Positions 53,232 through 63,900 of a DNA stretch of 64,000 nucleotides are shown in pieces. Position 1 is the stretch's first letter. Each line of letters begins with the position of its first letter. Below the pieces are notes generated by a model. It made no database searches. It was given only the letters and a program-made list of their open reading frames with translations, and was not told the DNA's origin. The stretch is from Opitutaceae bacterium TAV5 (lineage in GTDB: Bacteria > Verrucomicrobiota > Verrucomicrobiia > Opitutales > Opitutaceae): positions 6,495,001 to 6,559,000 of the forward strand of contig CP007053.1 of the NCBI GenBank assembly GCA_000242935.3, read 5' to 3'. The position numbers were made by a program, and so were the translations under genes.

Positions 53232-54848
53232 ATGAAACACCACCGTTTCCTCCGCCTCATTTTCTTCAGCCTTTCCGCCCTGCACGCCTTCAGCCTTTTC
53301 GCGGCACACCCCATCGACACCCTCGTCAATCGCCGCCTCGCCGCCCTTTCCATCACTCCCTCCCCCCTGTGCACGGACGAAGAATTTCTTCGCCGCGCCT
53401 GCCTCGACCTCATGGGCACGCTCCCCACCGCCGACCAGGCCCGGCGCTTCCTCCAAAACCCCGCGCCCTCCCCTCTCAAACGCACCCGGCTCATCGACTG
53501 GATCTTCCAACAACCCCAGTTCGCCGACTACTGGGCCATGCGCTGGTCCGACACCCTCCGCATCAAAAGCGAATTTCCCAGCAACCTCTGGCCCAACGCC
53601 GTCCAGGCCTACCATGCCTGGCTCCGCGCCGCCCTCGCCGCCGACACTCCCTTCGACCAGATCACCCGCGACCTTCTCCTCACCTCCGGCAGCAACTTCC
53701 GCGCCCCTCCCGTAAATTTCTACCGCGCCCTCCAGAAACGCACCCCCGCCGCCATCGCCGAAAGCGTTGCCCTCGTTTTCATGGGCGTGCGCCTCGATCC
53801 CGCCAGCCCCGAAGCCCGGGCCTTCGCCGCCTTCTTCACCGACATCCGCTACAAACGCACCGACGAATGGAAAGAAGAAGTCGTTTACTTCGCCGGCAAC
53901 TGGCCCGCCTATCGCGACCCCGTCACCGGGGACGTCATCGAACCCGCCCTGCCCGCCGCCACCGACGCATCATCCGCCACCCCACTCCCCGCCACTTTCG
54001 CCCGTTCGCAGAACCCCCGCAAAATCGTCGCCGACTGGTTGACCGCACCCGACAACCCCTGGTACGCCGCCAACCTCGCCAACCGCACCTGGGCCGCGCT
54101 CTTCGGACGCGGCATCACGCAACCCGTCGATGATGTCCGCCCCGACAATCCTCCCGTCGATCCCGACCTCCTCGCGCTCCTCTCCCGTCATGTAACAGAA
54201 AACAACTACAGCCTCCGCTCCCTGCTCCGCTTCATCGCCACCTCCGACACCTGGCAGCGCTCCAGTCGCCGCAACGAGACCAATCGTGCCGACGGCGATG
54301 CCTGGTCCCACTATCACCCCCGCCGCCTCGACGCCGAACTCCTGGCCGACGCCATCGGTTCCCTCACCGGAGCCTACGAAAGTTTTTCCAGCCGCATCCC
54401 CGAACCCTACGCCTTTTGGCCCGACGATTTCCGCGCCGTCCAGAATCCCGACGCCAGCGTCACCACCGGCTTCCTCGAAACCTTTGGCCGTCCCGCCCGC
54501 GACACCTCCTACGCCTACGAACGCGACCGCTCGCCCTCGATGGCGCAGGCCCTCTACCTTCTCGATTCCAAAGCCCTCAACTCCAAGATCGAGAAACGCA
54601 ACGGAGGCGTCGCCGCGCTCGTGAAAAAACACGCCGCCGATCCCGCCGCTCTCGCCGACGAGTTTTATCTCTCCCTCCTCTCCCGTTACCCCACTGCCGC
54701 CGAACGCGCCCGTGTCGTCCGGCACCTCACCCCTGCGCCACCCTCCGCCGCCGCCACCGCCAAATCGAAGACGCCCCCCATGCTTGCCCCTGCCCGGGAC
54801 GTCGTCTGGGCCCTCATCAACACCAGGGAATTCCTCTACAACCACTGA
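53232..54848 (+). CDS. DUF1549/DUF1553-domain exported protein
   Basis: 538 residues. Signal peptide about 1-24 (LFAAHPIDTL). DUF1549 in the N-terminal half (FLRRACLDLMGTLPTADQAR, FADYWAMRWSDTLRIKSEFP, AFAAFFTDIRYKR) and DUF1553 in the C-terminal half (NPWYAANLANRTWAALFGRG, HPRRLDAELLADAIG, FLETFGRPARDTS). The usual N-terminal cytochrome-c-like PSCyt1 domain of planctomycete versions is missing and no CxxCH motif is seen. These proteins are paired with DUF1501 proteins, as here; function is unknown. Confidence 0.9.
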   Translation: MKHHRFLRLIFFSLSALHAFSLFAAHPIDTLVNRRLAALSITPSPLCTDEEFLRRACLDLMGTLPTADQARRFLQNPAPSPLKRTRLIDWIFQQPQFADYWAMRWSDTLRIKSEFPSNLWPNAVQAYHAWLRAALAADTPFDQITRDLLLTSGSNFRAPPVNFYRALQKRTPAAIAESVALVFMGVRLDPASPEARAFAAFFTDIRYKRTDEWKEEVVYFAGNWPAYRDPVTGDVIEPALPAATDASSATPLPATFARSQNPRKIVADWLTAPDNPWYAANLANRTWAALFGRGITQPVDDVRPDNPPVDPDLLALLSRHVTENNYSLRSLLRFIATSDTWQRSSRRNETNRADGDAWSHYHPRRLDAELLADAIGSLTGAYESFSSRIPEPYAFWPDDFRAVQNPDASVTTGFLETFGRPARDTSYAYERDRSPSMAQALYLLDSKALNSKIEKRNGGVAALVKKHAADPAALADEFYLSLLSRYPTAAERARVVRHLTPAPPSAAATAKSKTPPMLAPARDVVWALINTREFLYNH

Positions 54849-54849
54849 C

Positions 54850-54985
54850 CGGATCTTCGAATTTCGATCCCCGATTTTTGATTACCCTCCGCCAACCACA
54901 CATCACCAACGACGCGACAGCACCCAACCGAAAATCGAGTACCGGGCGATAGCGACAGCCCGTCATCCGAAATCGAAAAATTCCC
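54850..54985. repeat. Degenerate 'ttcgattcccgattttcg' repeat
   Basis: The sequence between the DUF1549 and DUF1501 genes repeats TTCGAATTTCGATCCCCGAT-like units and their complements (CCGAAAATCGAG, CATCCGAAATCGAAAAATTC). It is the same family as the repeat at 28288-28392. Confidence 0.55.
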
Positions 54986-54992
54986 CCCCTCC

Positions 54993-56330
54993 ATGCACAC
55001 CCACGACCCACTCTGCCAGCATCACGACCACGACGAAGATGCCGCCTGGCGCCGCGCCTTCGATCTCGTCACCCGCCGCGACTTTTTGCGCATCGGCGCC
55101 CTCACCATCGGCGGACTCGCCCTCGCCCCCTGGCTCCGGGCCACCCCCGCTCCCGGCGCCCGCGCCAAAGCCGTCATCCAGTTGTTCCTCTTCGGCGGTC
55201 CCTCGCACCTCGATACCTTCGATCCCAAACCCGGCGCCCCCGCCGACTATACCGGCCCCTGGCGCAAGGCCATCGACACCAACATCGATGGCATCCGGAT
55301 CAACGAACTCCTCCCCCTCACCGCCCGCCACGCCGACAAATACAGCCTCCTCCGCGGACTCTCCCACAATACCAACGGCCACGAAACCGCCACCTACATG
55401 ATGCAAACCGGCACCCGCCCCGGAGCCGACCTCGTGTATCCCTCCATGGGCGCCGTCGTTGCCCGCAAAATGGAAGAAACCGGCCTCCTCAAAGGCCGCT
55501 CCCTCCCGCCCTACATGACCGTTCCCGTCGCCATCGGACGCTTCTCCGAGGCCGGTTTCCTCGGCCCCCGATACCGCACCTTTGTTCCCGGCAACCTCAG
55601 CGACCCCGCGACCGACGCCGAACGCAGCCGCCTCGAGACCCGCGCCGCTCTCCTCTCCGACCTCGACGCCTTCGGCCACACCGAAAAAGACCTCTTCGAA
55701 GAAGACGACTACTACCGCGACCAGGCCCGCGAAATGGTTTTGGGCAAATCCCGCGCCGCCTTCGACATCTCGCAGGAACCCGAATCCATCCGGGAACTCT
55801 ACGGCAAAAGCGAATTTGGCCGCGCCTGCCTCCAGGCCCGCCGACTCGTCGAAAACGGCGTCGCCTATGTCACCGTCAACATGCGCGGCTGGGACACCCA
55901 CCGCGACCAGGCCGACCGCTACAAAAAACTCATGCCCGACCTCGACCGCGGATTTTCCGCCCTCCTCACCGACCTCGCCCGGCGCGGCATGCTCGACACC
56001 ACCATCGTCACCTGCGGCGGCGAATTTGGCCGCACCCCCAGGTTTCTCATGGACCCGCCCTGGAACGGAGGCCGCAACCACTACGGAGCCGCCTTCTCCT
56101 GGGCCATCGCCGGCGGCGGCTTCGCGGGCGGCCAGGTTGTCGGGGAAACCGATCCCCGCGGCGAAAAAGTCATCAAGCGTATCATCAGCCCTGGCGACCT
56201 CTCCGCCAGCATCTACCGCCAGCTCGGTATCAACCCCGCCGATACCCTGCCGCATCCCCGTGGCACCACCGCCCCCCTCGTCCCGCCAACCACCACACCC
56301 GCCAACCCCCTTACCGAAATCCTTTCGTGA
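54993..56330 (+). CDS. DUF1501-domain protein, Tat-exported
   Basis: 445 residues. Twin-arginine signal TRRDFLRIGALTIGGLALAP (about 27-46). Sulfatase-like (DUF1501) core: VIQLFLFGGPSHLDTFDPKP, GLSHNTNGHETATYMMQTG, VNMRGWDTHRDQADRYKKLM, TIVTCGGEFGRTPRF, and HYGAAFSWAIAGGGFAGGQV. The family is structurally related to alkaline phosphatase/sulfatase; the biochemical role is not established. Paired with the DUF1549 gene, as usual. Its stop overlaps an in-frame GTG of the next gene. Confidence 0.92.
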   Translation: MHTHDPLCQHHDHDEDAAWRRAFDLVTRRDFLRIGALTIGGLALAPWLRATPAPGARAKAVIQLFLFGGPSHLDTFDPKPGAPADYTGPWRKAIDTNIDGIRINELLPLTARHADKYSLLRGLSHNTNGHETATYMMQTGTRPGADLVYPSMGAVVARKMEETGLLKGRSLPPYMTVPVAIGRFSEAGFLGPRYRTFVPGNLSDPATDAERSRLETRAALLSDLDAFGHTEKDLFEEDDYYRDQAREMVLGKSRAAFDISQEPESIRELYGKSEFGRACLQARRLVENGVAYVTVNMRGWDTHRDQADRYKKLMPDLDRGFSALLTDLARRGMLDTTIVTCGGEFGRTPRFLMDPPWNGGRNHYGAAFSWAIAGGGFAGGQVVGETDPRGEKVIKRIISPGDLSASIYRQLGINPADTLPHPRGTTAPLVPPTTTPANPLTEILS

Positions 56331-56436
56331 AAAGCCGAAAAACTGAAATCAACCCGCACAAAGACTCCTCGCTCACACCCATGCCCCCCGCCCGCATCCA
56401 TTTCAGCATTTCAGTTTTCAGCCTTTCGGCTTTTTT
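56330..56436. repeat. Inverted 'aaagccgaaa/tttcggctttt' repeat before the PPC gene
   Basis: AAAGCCGAAAAACTGAAAT (from 56331) and TTTCAGTTTTCAGCCTTTCG...(to about 56436) are complements apart from a short insertion. They enclose the apparent start of the next gene. Similar TTTCAG units are at 33188-33275. Confidence 0.6.
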
Positions 56437-58621
56437 CTTCGTGCCAGCGTCACTCGCCGCCCCCTACATCGAATACCTTTATCCCGCCGGTTCTCCCGCC
56501 GGGCAGACGATCGAAATCACCCTTGGAGGCAAAACCCTCGAAGGCGCCCGTGAAGTCTGGATCAGCGGCGAAGGCGTCACCGGCGAAGTCATCACCATCG
56601 CGCAGCCCACGACCGCCCAGATCAACGAAGCCAAAAAACGCGACGAAGTCGCCTCGCAGACCGCACGCCTCCGTCTCACCCTCTCCCCCGACGCCGCCCC
56701 CGGCACCCGCGACCTCCGCATCATGGCCGACGCCGGCCTCTCCAACCGCTTCCGCTTCGAAATCGGACGTCTCCCCGAAGTTTTGGAAAAAGAACCCAAC
56801 GACACCCTTGCCCAGGCCTTTCCCCTTCCCTCTCTCCCCGTCACAGTCAACGGCCAGATCACCAACGCCGACCGCGATCACTTCCGCTTCCACGCCGAAG
56901 CCGGCCAGCAACTCCTCCTCCAGGCTCGCGCCCGTGCGATCAAACCCTACCTCGCCGATGCCGTTCCCGGCTGGTTCCAGGCTCGTATGGCGCTCCACGA
57001 CGCCGCCACCGGCAAAAAGATCGCCGAGGTGGACGACTTCCGCTTCGATCCCGACCCTGTCCTCCTCTGGACCGTCCCGGCCACCGGCGACTACATCGTC
57101 GAAATATGGGACGCCCTCTCCCGCGGCCGCGAAGATCTCGTTTACCGCCTCACCATCGGCCGCCTCCCCTTCGTCACCGATATTTTTCCGCTCGGCTCGC
57201 CGCCCGCCCCCGCCGTCATTACCGCCCGCGGCATCAACCTGGCGGAAAACCCGACTTCCGAAACCCGCATCCCGGACTCCGGAGCCGGCACCACTCTCAC
57301 CTGGCATCGCGACTTTACCGGCCAGCCCCCCGGCACCTGGGCGATCGGAGACGACACCACCCCGCTCGGCCCCACCAACAAACTCCCCTTCGAAATCGGC
57401 ATCCTCCCCGAAATCCTTGAAAAGAAAGAGCCAAACAATAACCCCCGTAATGCCCAGCGCATTACTCCCCCCGTGGTCATCAATGGCCGTATGGATGTCC
57501 CCGGCGATACCGACTGCTACACCTTCACCGCCAGGAAAGGCGACCGCCTCGTCCTCGATGTCATGGCCCGCCGCCTCGGCTCCCCCCTCGACGCCAAACT
57601 CCGCATCGGCCCGCAAAAACCCTTCACCCAGGCTGCCAACGCCGCCGAAGCCGCCGCCCTCGCCGCCGGCAAACCCAAGCCCCGCCGCTCCGGCCCGCCC
57701 TCCAGCGACGATGTGAAGGACGAACGCTACGGTCTCGTCACCCACCACGCCGACCCCCGTATCGACTTCACCGCGCCCGCCGATGGCACCTTCCATATCT
57801 TCATCGAAGACACCCAAGGCCAGGGCGGACCCGAATACGCCTACCGCCTCCGCGTCGCTCCCCCGCAACCCGACTACGAGCTCCGTGTCCTGCCCGATAA
57901 CCTCAGCGTCCCCGCCGGTGGCAACGTCGTCGTGCAACTCCGTGCCTTTCGCATCGACGGGTTCGACGGTCCCATCACTCTCCACCTTGAAGGGCTCCCC
58001 TCCGGTTTCGAACTCGGCTCCGCGACCGTTCCCGCCGGCAAAAACACCGCCATCCTCACCCTCGCCGTCCCTGCCGACGCCGAACCAGGCGTTTACAAAC
58101 CCCGCTTCTTTGCCGAAGCCGACATCCCCGACCCCGCCCATGGCGGCGAGCCCAGGCGTGTGCGCCACGACGTCAGTGCCGCCGAGGAGCTCATGCAGGC
58201 GTTTTTCTACACGCACACCGTTCCCGTTGCACAAAGTTACCTCGTTGTGGGTCCGCCTGCCCCCTTCCGCGTGGAACTCGCCCGCCCCGCCGACGCCGGT
58301 CCGCTCGAACTGCCTCTCGACACTGAAGTTGAAATACCGATACGCGTGCTCCGCGAAGGAAAACAGAAATTCCAGACCCCCGTGCGCGTCACCGCCACGC
58401 GTGCCGGCAAAGGCATTGTCGTGACCGCCGCTCCCGTCACTGCGCAAGAAACCGGCGGTGTCATAAAAATCCGCTGCACCGACCCCAAACGCGTCGGCGG
58501 CGAAGGTGTTTTTATCATTGAAGGCACGCAGCGCGCCAAAGGCCAAAAAATTACCGCTACCGCCCCCGCCCTCCCCTTCCGCATCCTCCCCGCCCCTGCG
58601 CCTGCGGGACCGGGCGACTGA
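56381..58621 (+). CDS. Exported protein with pre-peptidase C-terminal (PPC) domains
   Basis: 746 residues from ATG 56381 (a GTG at 56327 overlapping the DUF1501 stop is an alternative, but it would lie before the repeat). Signal peptide about 1-26 (FVPASLAAPY). IPT/TIG-like opening (EYLYPAGSPAGQTIEITLGG), then PPC-type jelly rolls (EKEPNDTLAQAFPLP, VTVNGQITNADRDHFRFHAE, and again KKEPNNNPRNAQRI, DVPGDTDCYTFTARKGDRLV, PADGTFHIFIEDTQGQGGPE). No protease catalytic motif is seen. It completes the RidA-DUF1549-DUF1501-PPC run. Confidence 0.85.
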   Translation: MPPARIHFSISVFSLSAFFFVPASLAAPYIEYLYPAGSPAGQTIEITLGGKTLEGAREVWISGEGVTGEVITIAQPTTAQINEAKKRDEVASQTARLRLTLSPDAAPGTRDLRIMADAGLSNRFRFEIGRLPEVLEKEPNDTLAQAFPLPSLPVTVNGQITNADRDHFRFHAEAGQQLLLQARARAIKPYLADAVPGWFQARMALHDAATGKKIAEVDDFRFDPDPVLLWTVPATGDYIVEIWDALSRGREDLVYRLTIGRLPFVTDIFPLGSPPAPAVITARGINLAENPTSETRIPDSGAGTTLTWHRDFTGQPPGTWAIGDDTTPLGPTNKLPFEIGILPEILEKKEPNNNPRNAQRITPPVVINGRMDVPGDTDCYTFTARKGDRLVLDVMARRLGSPLDAKLRIGPQKPFTQAANAAEAAALAAGKPKPRRSGPPSSDDVKDERYGLVTHHADPRIDFTAPADGTFHIFIEDTQGQGGPEYAYRLRVAPPQPDYELRVLPDNLSVPAGGNVVVQLRAFRIDGFDGPITLHLEGLPSGFELGSATVPAGKNTAILTLAVPADAEPGVYKPRFFAEADIPDPAHGGEPRRVRHDVSAAEELMQAFFYTHTVPVAQSYLVVGPPAPFRVELARPADAGPLELPLDTEVEIPIRVLREGKQKFQTPVRVTATRAGKGIVVTAAPVTAQETGGVIKIRCTDPKRVGGEGVFIIEGTQRAKGQKITATAPALPFRILPAPAPAGPGD

Positions 58622-58861
58622 AGGGGATGTTGCGGGCGCAGGCAAAATGCAATGCCGGCCCGACCTGCCCGGCCATCCACGCAAGGCGAACGAAGTCCGG
58701 CCGAAGCCCGCCGTCCAGTGATGGCTCACAGGGTTGTCATCGTTGTGACTATCCTCTCCACCAGCAACGGCACACCGTAATCGTCATCGGCCCGTGCTCC
58801 ATTCCACGCTTGGCATGAGCTGTGAACGTTTCGGCAAGCAAGTCATGGGCATCGGCCCTGA

Positions 58862-60892
58862 TTATCTGGCTCCCGCCAGGCGCGCCATGGCGTTTTTTTC
58901 AAGCCGATAAATGGTGCCGGCCGAAAGCAGGACCGGATCGGCGGAAGACAACTCCGCTCCTGTATCGAGATTTATAATACCCGTGCCCGATCCGGTGGAC
59001 AGGGGAATATCTTCAAGCGCAAAAAGTATGCCGGCATCATCATCACTTTTCCACAAAACCGCTTTCCCGCCCTCCACAAGGCCGTGGAGTCTCTTCATCC
59101 CGGGAAGCGCCTTGCCATACTGGGCATGCCATCTTTTCAGGTTTGTCTGCTGCTCCAGAGTAAACGCCCAGATCCCGGCCCGCTGCGGCCACAGGTGGTT
59201 GGACAGCAGGACAGGAGTTCCGAACGCCAGTAGCGAAAAATAATCGACCCCTTCCATTTTCGATCCGCCCTGCACTTCATCGACGTAGGGGCTCATCACA
59301 AGGGCGCGGTACTCCGACTTCCGAAAAAACGGAAGCCGGCCGCCGATCATTCCGAACGATGAAATACCGAAGGGCGTGAGCGCCTCCGCATAGAGATCGA
59401 ATCCCGTGTCCTGCAATTCGCGCACGGTTTCCAGAAACCACGGGAAAACCGGCTGGCGCCCGTTGCCGCCCCCGTTTGCATCGCGCCGACGAACCACCTC
59501 GACCCCGAAATTGTGAAACGAATCGAGCCAGAATCCCGACACGCCTGCCTCGCGCACGGGTTTCAGTTGTTGCCGGAGATAAGCCCGCAATTCCGGACTG
59601 GAAAGATCGAGCGGCACCAGCTTGTCGTCATACAGATCGGAGCGCGCGGACATCGCCTTCCACTCCGGATGCGCCGCGAGCAGGGGTGATTCGTCCGAGA
59701 GATGAAACGACGGAAACCAGCTCACGACCTTGATGTCGTATTCCGCTGCCTTCCGGCACAGCGCGCGCAGCCCCTCGATGCCGCCCCAGCGTTCCGCGAC
59801 GGAAAAGTCGTAAACCGACATGCTTGCCCGTTTACCGCCTTCGGTGGCGCTGCTTTTCCAGATCGGCCCCACGGAAATCGCGCCGAAACCGAGCTCCCGG
59901 ATGCGAGGCAGCAGGGCTTCGGCCAGTTCGAACCGCGGCCCCACCACGAGACAGGGAACGGGTGGCGCCAGCGGAGGCAGGCCGGCTTCCTCGCGATAAC
60001 GGTCGGTCAACGCCAGCCAGAGCCGGTTGAACCGGTTGATCCGCTCCAGCCGCGACGTCGGCCATTTCCGGGCAACCAGCACCCGTTTCCAGACCGTAGC
60101 GCGGTTATCCGGCGTCAGCAAAAAACGGTCGGTCACCGCCGGCGTTTCCCCGGCACGCGCCTCGGTCCGGTTCAGGATCAACGCCGCCTTTTCCGGGTAA
60201 ACCAGCAGGGCGCTTCCCTCTCCCTCATGAAAATCGAACGGGATTATCTTGCCAAACCGGCCATGCAACAGATTCCCCGCGCCCGTCGAAAACGCGGGCG
60301 ACGTACCCGGCGTATATTCGGTCGCCAGGTACACGCTTCGAATCCACCACGACGGATCGCGCCCCGTCGCCGCCAGCCGCCAGCGAACGGTCTCCTCGAT
60401 CTCCGCGCCGGCCACGGCATCGCCCGGGATGACGTAGCGATAACGGAATCCCTCCCAGGCGACACCGTCGATCGTCTCCCGCACGGGCTCCATCTCCAGC
60501 ACGAGTCGCCCGGCCGGTTCGCTGTCCGGAGCGCGCAAGACCGCCCGCCAGCCGGGACCGGCCGGGTGGAGGTGTTCCTCCAGACGAAATTGCCGGACGG
60601 TTTTGTCGCCGCGGACGAGCGCAATCTGCCATGCAGCCTCGCCGCCCGGCGTCTCAGCCGCCACGATCTGCTGTCCCCAGGCCACACTTGAAAACCCGTT
60701 GATCGCCTGCGGGCTCGCCGCTCTCGCAACGGCTTGGGGTTTCAATATCGGCATGTCGGCTGCTTTCGCAGGAGACATCATGACCGGCATCGTCGACAGG
60801 ACGATCATCGCATGCCTGACGAATGCCCGGATGCGAACGCTACCCGGGAGACAGGTGGGACAGAACTGAAGGAGGTGAAATGTGTTTTTCAT
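58862..60892 (-). CDS. Exported glycoside-hydrolase-like protein (TIM barrel)
   Basis: 676 residues from ATG 60892; a signal or anchor segment lies at about 24-46 (MIVLSTMPVMMSPAKAADM). A beta-sandwich N-terminal part (about 60-290: WGQQIVAAETPGGEAAW, LVLEMEPVRETIDGVAWEGF) is followed by a TIM barrel (about 330-560: ELGFGAISVGPIWKSSATEG, VSWFPSFHLSDESPLLAAHP, and GFWLDSFHNFG with the Asp typical of a GH36/GH31-type nucleophile). Family assignment is by pattern and the substrate is unknown. It follows the large gene at the right edge by 70 bp in the same direction. Confidence 0.7.
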   Translation of the reverse strand: MKNTFHLLQFCPTCLPGSVRIRAFVRHAMIVLSTMPVMMSPAKAADMPILKPQAVARAASPQAINGFSSVAWGQQIVAAETPGGEAAWQIALVRGDKTVRQFRLEEHLHPAGPGWRAVLRAPDSEPAGRLVLEMEPVRETIDGVAWEGFRYRYVIPGDAVAGAEIEETVRWRLAATGRDPSWWIRSVYLATEYTPGTSPAFSTGAGNLLHGRFGKIIPFDFHEGEGSALLVYPEKAALILNRTEARAGETPAVTDRFLLTPDNRATVWKRVLVARKWPTSRLERINRFNRLWLALTDRYREEAGLPPLAPPVPCLVVGPRFELAEALLPRIRELGFGAISVGPIWKSSATEGGKRASMSVYDFSVAERWGGIEGLRALCRKAAEYDIKVVSWFPSFHLSDESPLLAAHPEWKAMSARSDLYDDKLVPLDLSSPELRAYLRQQLKPVREAGVSGFWLDSFHNFGVEVVRRRDANGGGNGRQPVFPWFLETVRELQDTGFDLYAEALTPFGISSFGMIGGRLPFFRKSEYRALVMSPYVDEVQGGSKMEGVDYFSLLAFGTPVLLSNHLWPQRAGIWAFTLEQQTNLKRWHAQYGKALPGMKRLHGLVEGGKAVLWKSDDDAGILFALEDIPLSTGSGTGIINLDTGAELSSADPVLLSAGTIYRLEKNAMARLAGAR

Positions 60893-60962
60893 GAGAGGAA
60901 TGCAGACAAAAAGCGGACAAACGGATGGGGAAGCATGGCAAATGAAGGGCATGCCAGGATTT

Positions 60963-63900
60963 TCAGAAGCGCCTGAAAACCACCAGGCGCTCTTCGCCGG
61001 GCGCCAGCGTGAGGTCTTCGCTCGCGGACGCGGCGGCGCCCTCCACCATGAGCCCGGAGGGAGACAGCCGGCCGCGTTGCTCGATAGCCGTCGGGTTATG
61101 TATCCAGAATTCCACCGCAGCATCAGTGATGCGCTTCACATCCACCTGCAATTCAGGGTTGGTGCAATTCACCGGCAGGCCTGCCTTGAGAGGGCGCCCG
61201 GTGCGGGTCGGAATCGTATGGTAAATGTAGCCGCCCTCCTGCCCGAGCGGAATCCACGTGCCTTCGGTGGTTCCGGCCAACGACATGCCGTAGGCAGGCA
61301 GGCGATCCGAGCCGCCACCGATTTTGCAGGTCAACGGAACCACGCGATACCCGGACGGGGCGAGCGTGCCGGAGACGAAGCCGTTTTCCGCAACCATTTC
61401 CAGATAGCCGGAATGTGCCTTCACCTTGCCTGAATCCAGCCGGAGCCCGGTCCCCTCGCCCAGCCAGGCACGCATCGCATCCGCGGCCAGAGCCGGCGGA
61501 TCACTTTCCTGCCCGGATGTGATCGCGACGACAAAACGTACGCTTATGGCGTCGCCCCGCTTCCACACGCGCTTTTCGGGATGCAGATAAAAACGTCCTC
61601 TCGGTCCCTTGCTCGACGCGGTTACTTGCAACGAGTAGCTGCGGTCATCCAGCCCTCCGATCAGCAGTGAGCCCAGCGGATCGGGATGCAGCATGAACCA
61701 CTGGCCGGTGTGCCGTCCGGCAGCCGGCCCCATGTTGAAAAGTTTTTCAGCCATCGGCTGCGCGGAGGTGGAACGGCCGACAGCGACCTGCCCGAAAGAC
61801 CCTTTCAGGCGGCCGACAAATTCGGCCAACTGGATGGACGACGCGGCGTCCGGATCAAGATCGCGCAGCGGGGTGAGGGTCATGTCCACAATGATCGAAA
61901 CCAGCCCCTCCGGCTCCCAGACCGGAACCGTGAAGGTCGTTTGCGCGGTGACGAGTTCGGCCGGAGCAACGGTGCGCACGCCGTCGACCAGGGCTTCTTT
62001 CCGGTCCACGGTTTCGTGCAGGACCGAGGCATTTTCCGAAACCATCGCATAACCGATGCGGCGAGGTTTGGAGACCGTGTATTCACGAATTCCACCGGTG
62101 TGGATCTGCGGCGCGAATCGGATGTATTCGATTCCTCCGGACGGAATCCCCCATTCGTGACCAGCCGGATAAGCTTCCGTAATTGCCGGACGCGGCGCCA
62201 GCGTGTCGCCCCAACCGAGGAAAAAGAAGAGTCCGCCGATACCCGACACCCGCTGCCCGTGAGCAACGATCAGCCCCTTCGGGTCGGATATCGCCACGCT
62301 GTGGTAAAGGTTCATGCGGTCGCCGCCTCCGTGCGCCCAGTTGACGTAGTTTCGGCTTCGTGACACCGGTGAGATCGCATCCAGCCGGTCTCCGTCCCAG
62401 ATCTCCATCCACCAGGAATGCAGCGATTCGGTGGAGGCAAATTCGATCTTGTGCTGCCAGTTCCTCTCGCCGGGGACATAACGCCGCCAGAGAAGCTCGT
62501 CCCGGTAAATGCGCACTTCGGCGTTTTCCGGAAGACTGTGTACATCCATCGAATACACGGCGTGATCCTGCGGACCGCGCCAGAGATAATAGAGCCCCTC
62601 CCACGGATCGTCCACCAGACTGTCCCCGGTCAGCGCGGCCTGGCGGATTTCGGGACCACGCGAGACGACGACGTTGCGCTTGTTGTGAAACAGGAAGGGC
62701 ATTTTCAGCGGCACATCCTTCACCTCCCGGGCAGGAACCTGCGTCCGGTAAGCGCCCTGCTCCAGAGCCGCGGCCACCGCTTCGGGGCCGGTTTCGTAGA
62801 ACACGACCTGCGGGGCGAGAAACCAGTCGCCGGCCTGGAGCTTGCGGAACGTCTCGAGGTTGAGGCGGTGCAGCGCGCCACCCCGGTATTCGGCGAGCGC
62901 GAATCCCTGGAAACCGCCGATATTTTCCACCGGCCAGGGATTTTCGTCGGGAGTGAGCAGCACCGGATGGCCGCCGATTTCGCGGGCGATGTGGTTGATC
63001 GCTCTCTGGGTACGACGCACCGGCCACTTGTCGGGGTTGAGCGCGGCCATCGGATTGCGGAAACTGTCGAGCACCTTGCCACCGGGAATCACCAGAAAAT
63101 CCGGGCGGGACGCCTGGGCACAGAGCGACTTCCAGCGCGCAAAGTCCGCTTCCTCCGGGATGGCGGTATCGGGCAAGACAAGCGCCACCCAGTCCAGCTT
63201 TCCGCGCAATGCCCCAACCCACTGCTCCAGGGAAGCGGGTTCTTCGTCGAGGATAACGATGACGCCTTTTTTCCAGTCGGTCGCGGGCGCCTGCTGTTCC
63301 GCCGGCACCGGCCTGAGGTCCGTGGCAGGCGTCGGATTGCCGGTCAGGGCAGGCATTTTTCCGTGTGCGGAGGAGGGCGATTCATCCAGCCAGTCGAGAG
63401 TCCGGACAAAAAAATCGGCCATGCCCGCCTTGAGAAAATGACCGTGATCCCAGCGATCGTGAGAGCCGTGCAGGAACGTCAGGCTGGAATGCGCGCCAAA
63501 CACGACCAGACGCCCCTGGTCCACGATGCGGGCGGCGGCGAGGACAGGTTCAGTCTCGTAGTTGCCGCGACGATCGACGGCCCAGATGTCTTCCGACCTC
63601 GCCGTTTTTTCGGCGCGGACGAGCGGTGTCCATTCCGGCGAGAGCATCACCGGGTAACTGTCCTTTCCGTTTTCGGTTTGCGGAAACTCCATGGCAGCGA
63701 TTCCGGCCGTCACGGGGTGGTTCGCCGCGAGGTTGCGCGTCCGGAACAGGGTGACGCCGTCGTCGTTTTTCAGTGCGGAGACGTTTTCCGGGTTGCTGTC
63801 GATGACGGCCTCGCGCACGAAGCGGGCCCCGTACGGGGCCAGCAATTCGTTGACGGGAGAAAAAACCTGAAAATAGCGATCATCGAAAATCACGAGCAGA

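Noticed and set aside
52023-53615. 530-codon minus-strand frame opposite the chorismatase-like gene
   Set aside because: Composition is typical of an antisense shadow; no domain, while the plus strand has RidA-like motifs.
56450-58729. 759-codon minus-strand open frame opposite the PPC-domain gene
   Set aside because: Gly/Glu/Val-rich antisense shadow of a high-GC gene; the plus strand encodes clear PPC-domain motifs, a signal peptide and an operon context.
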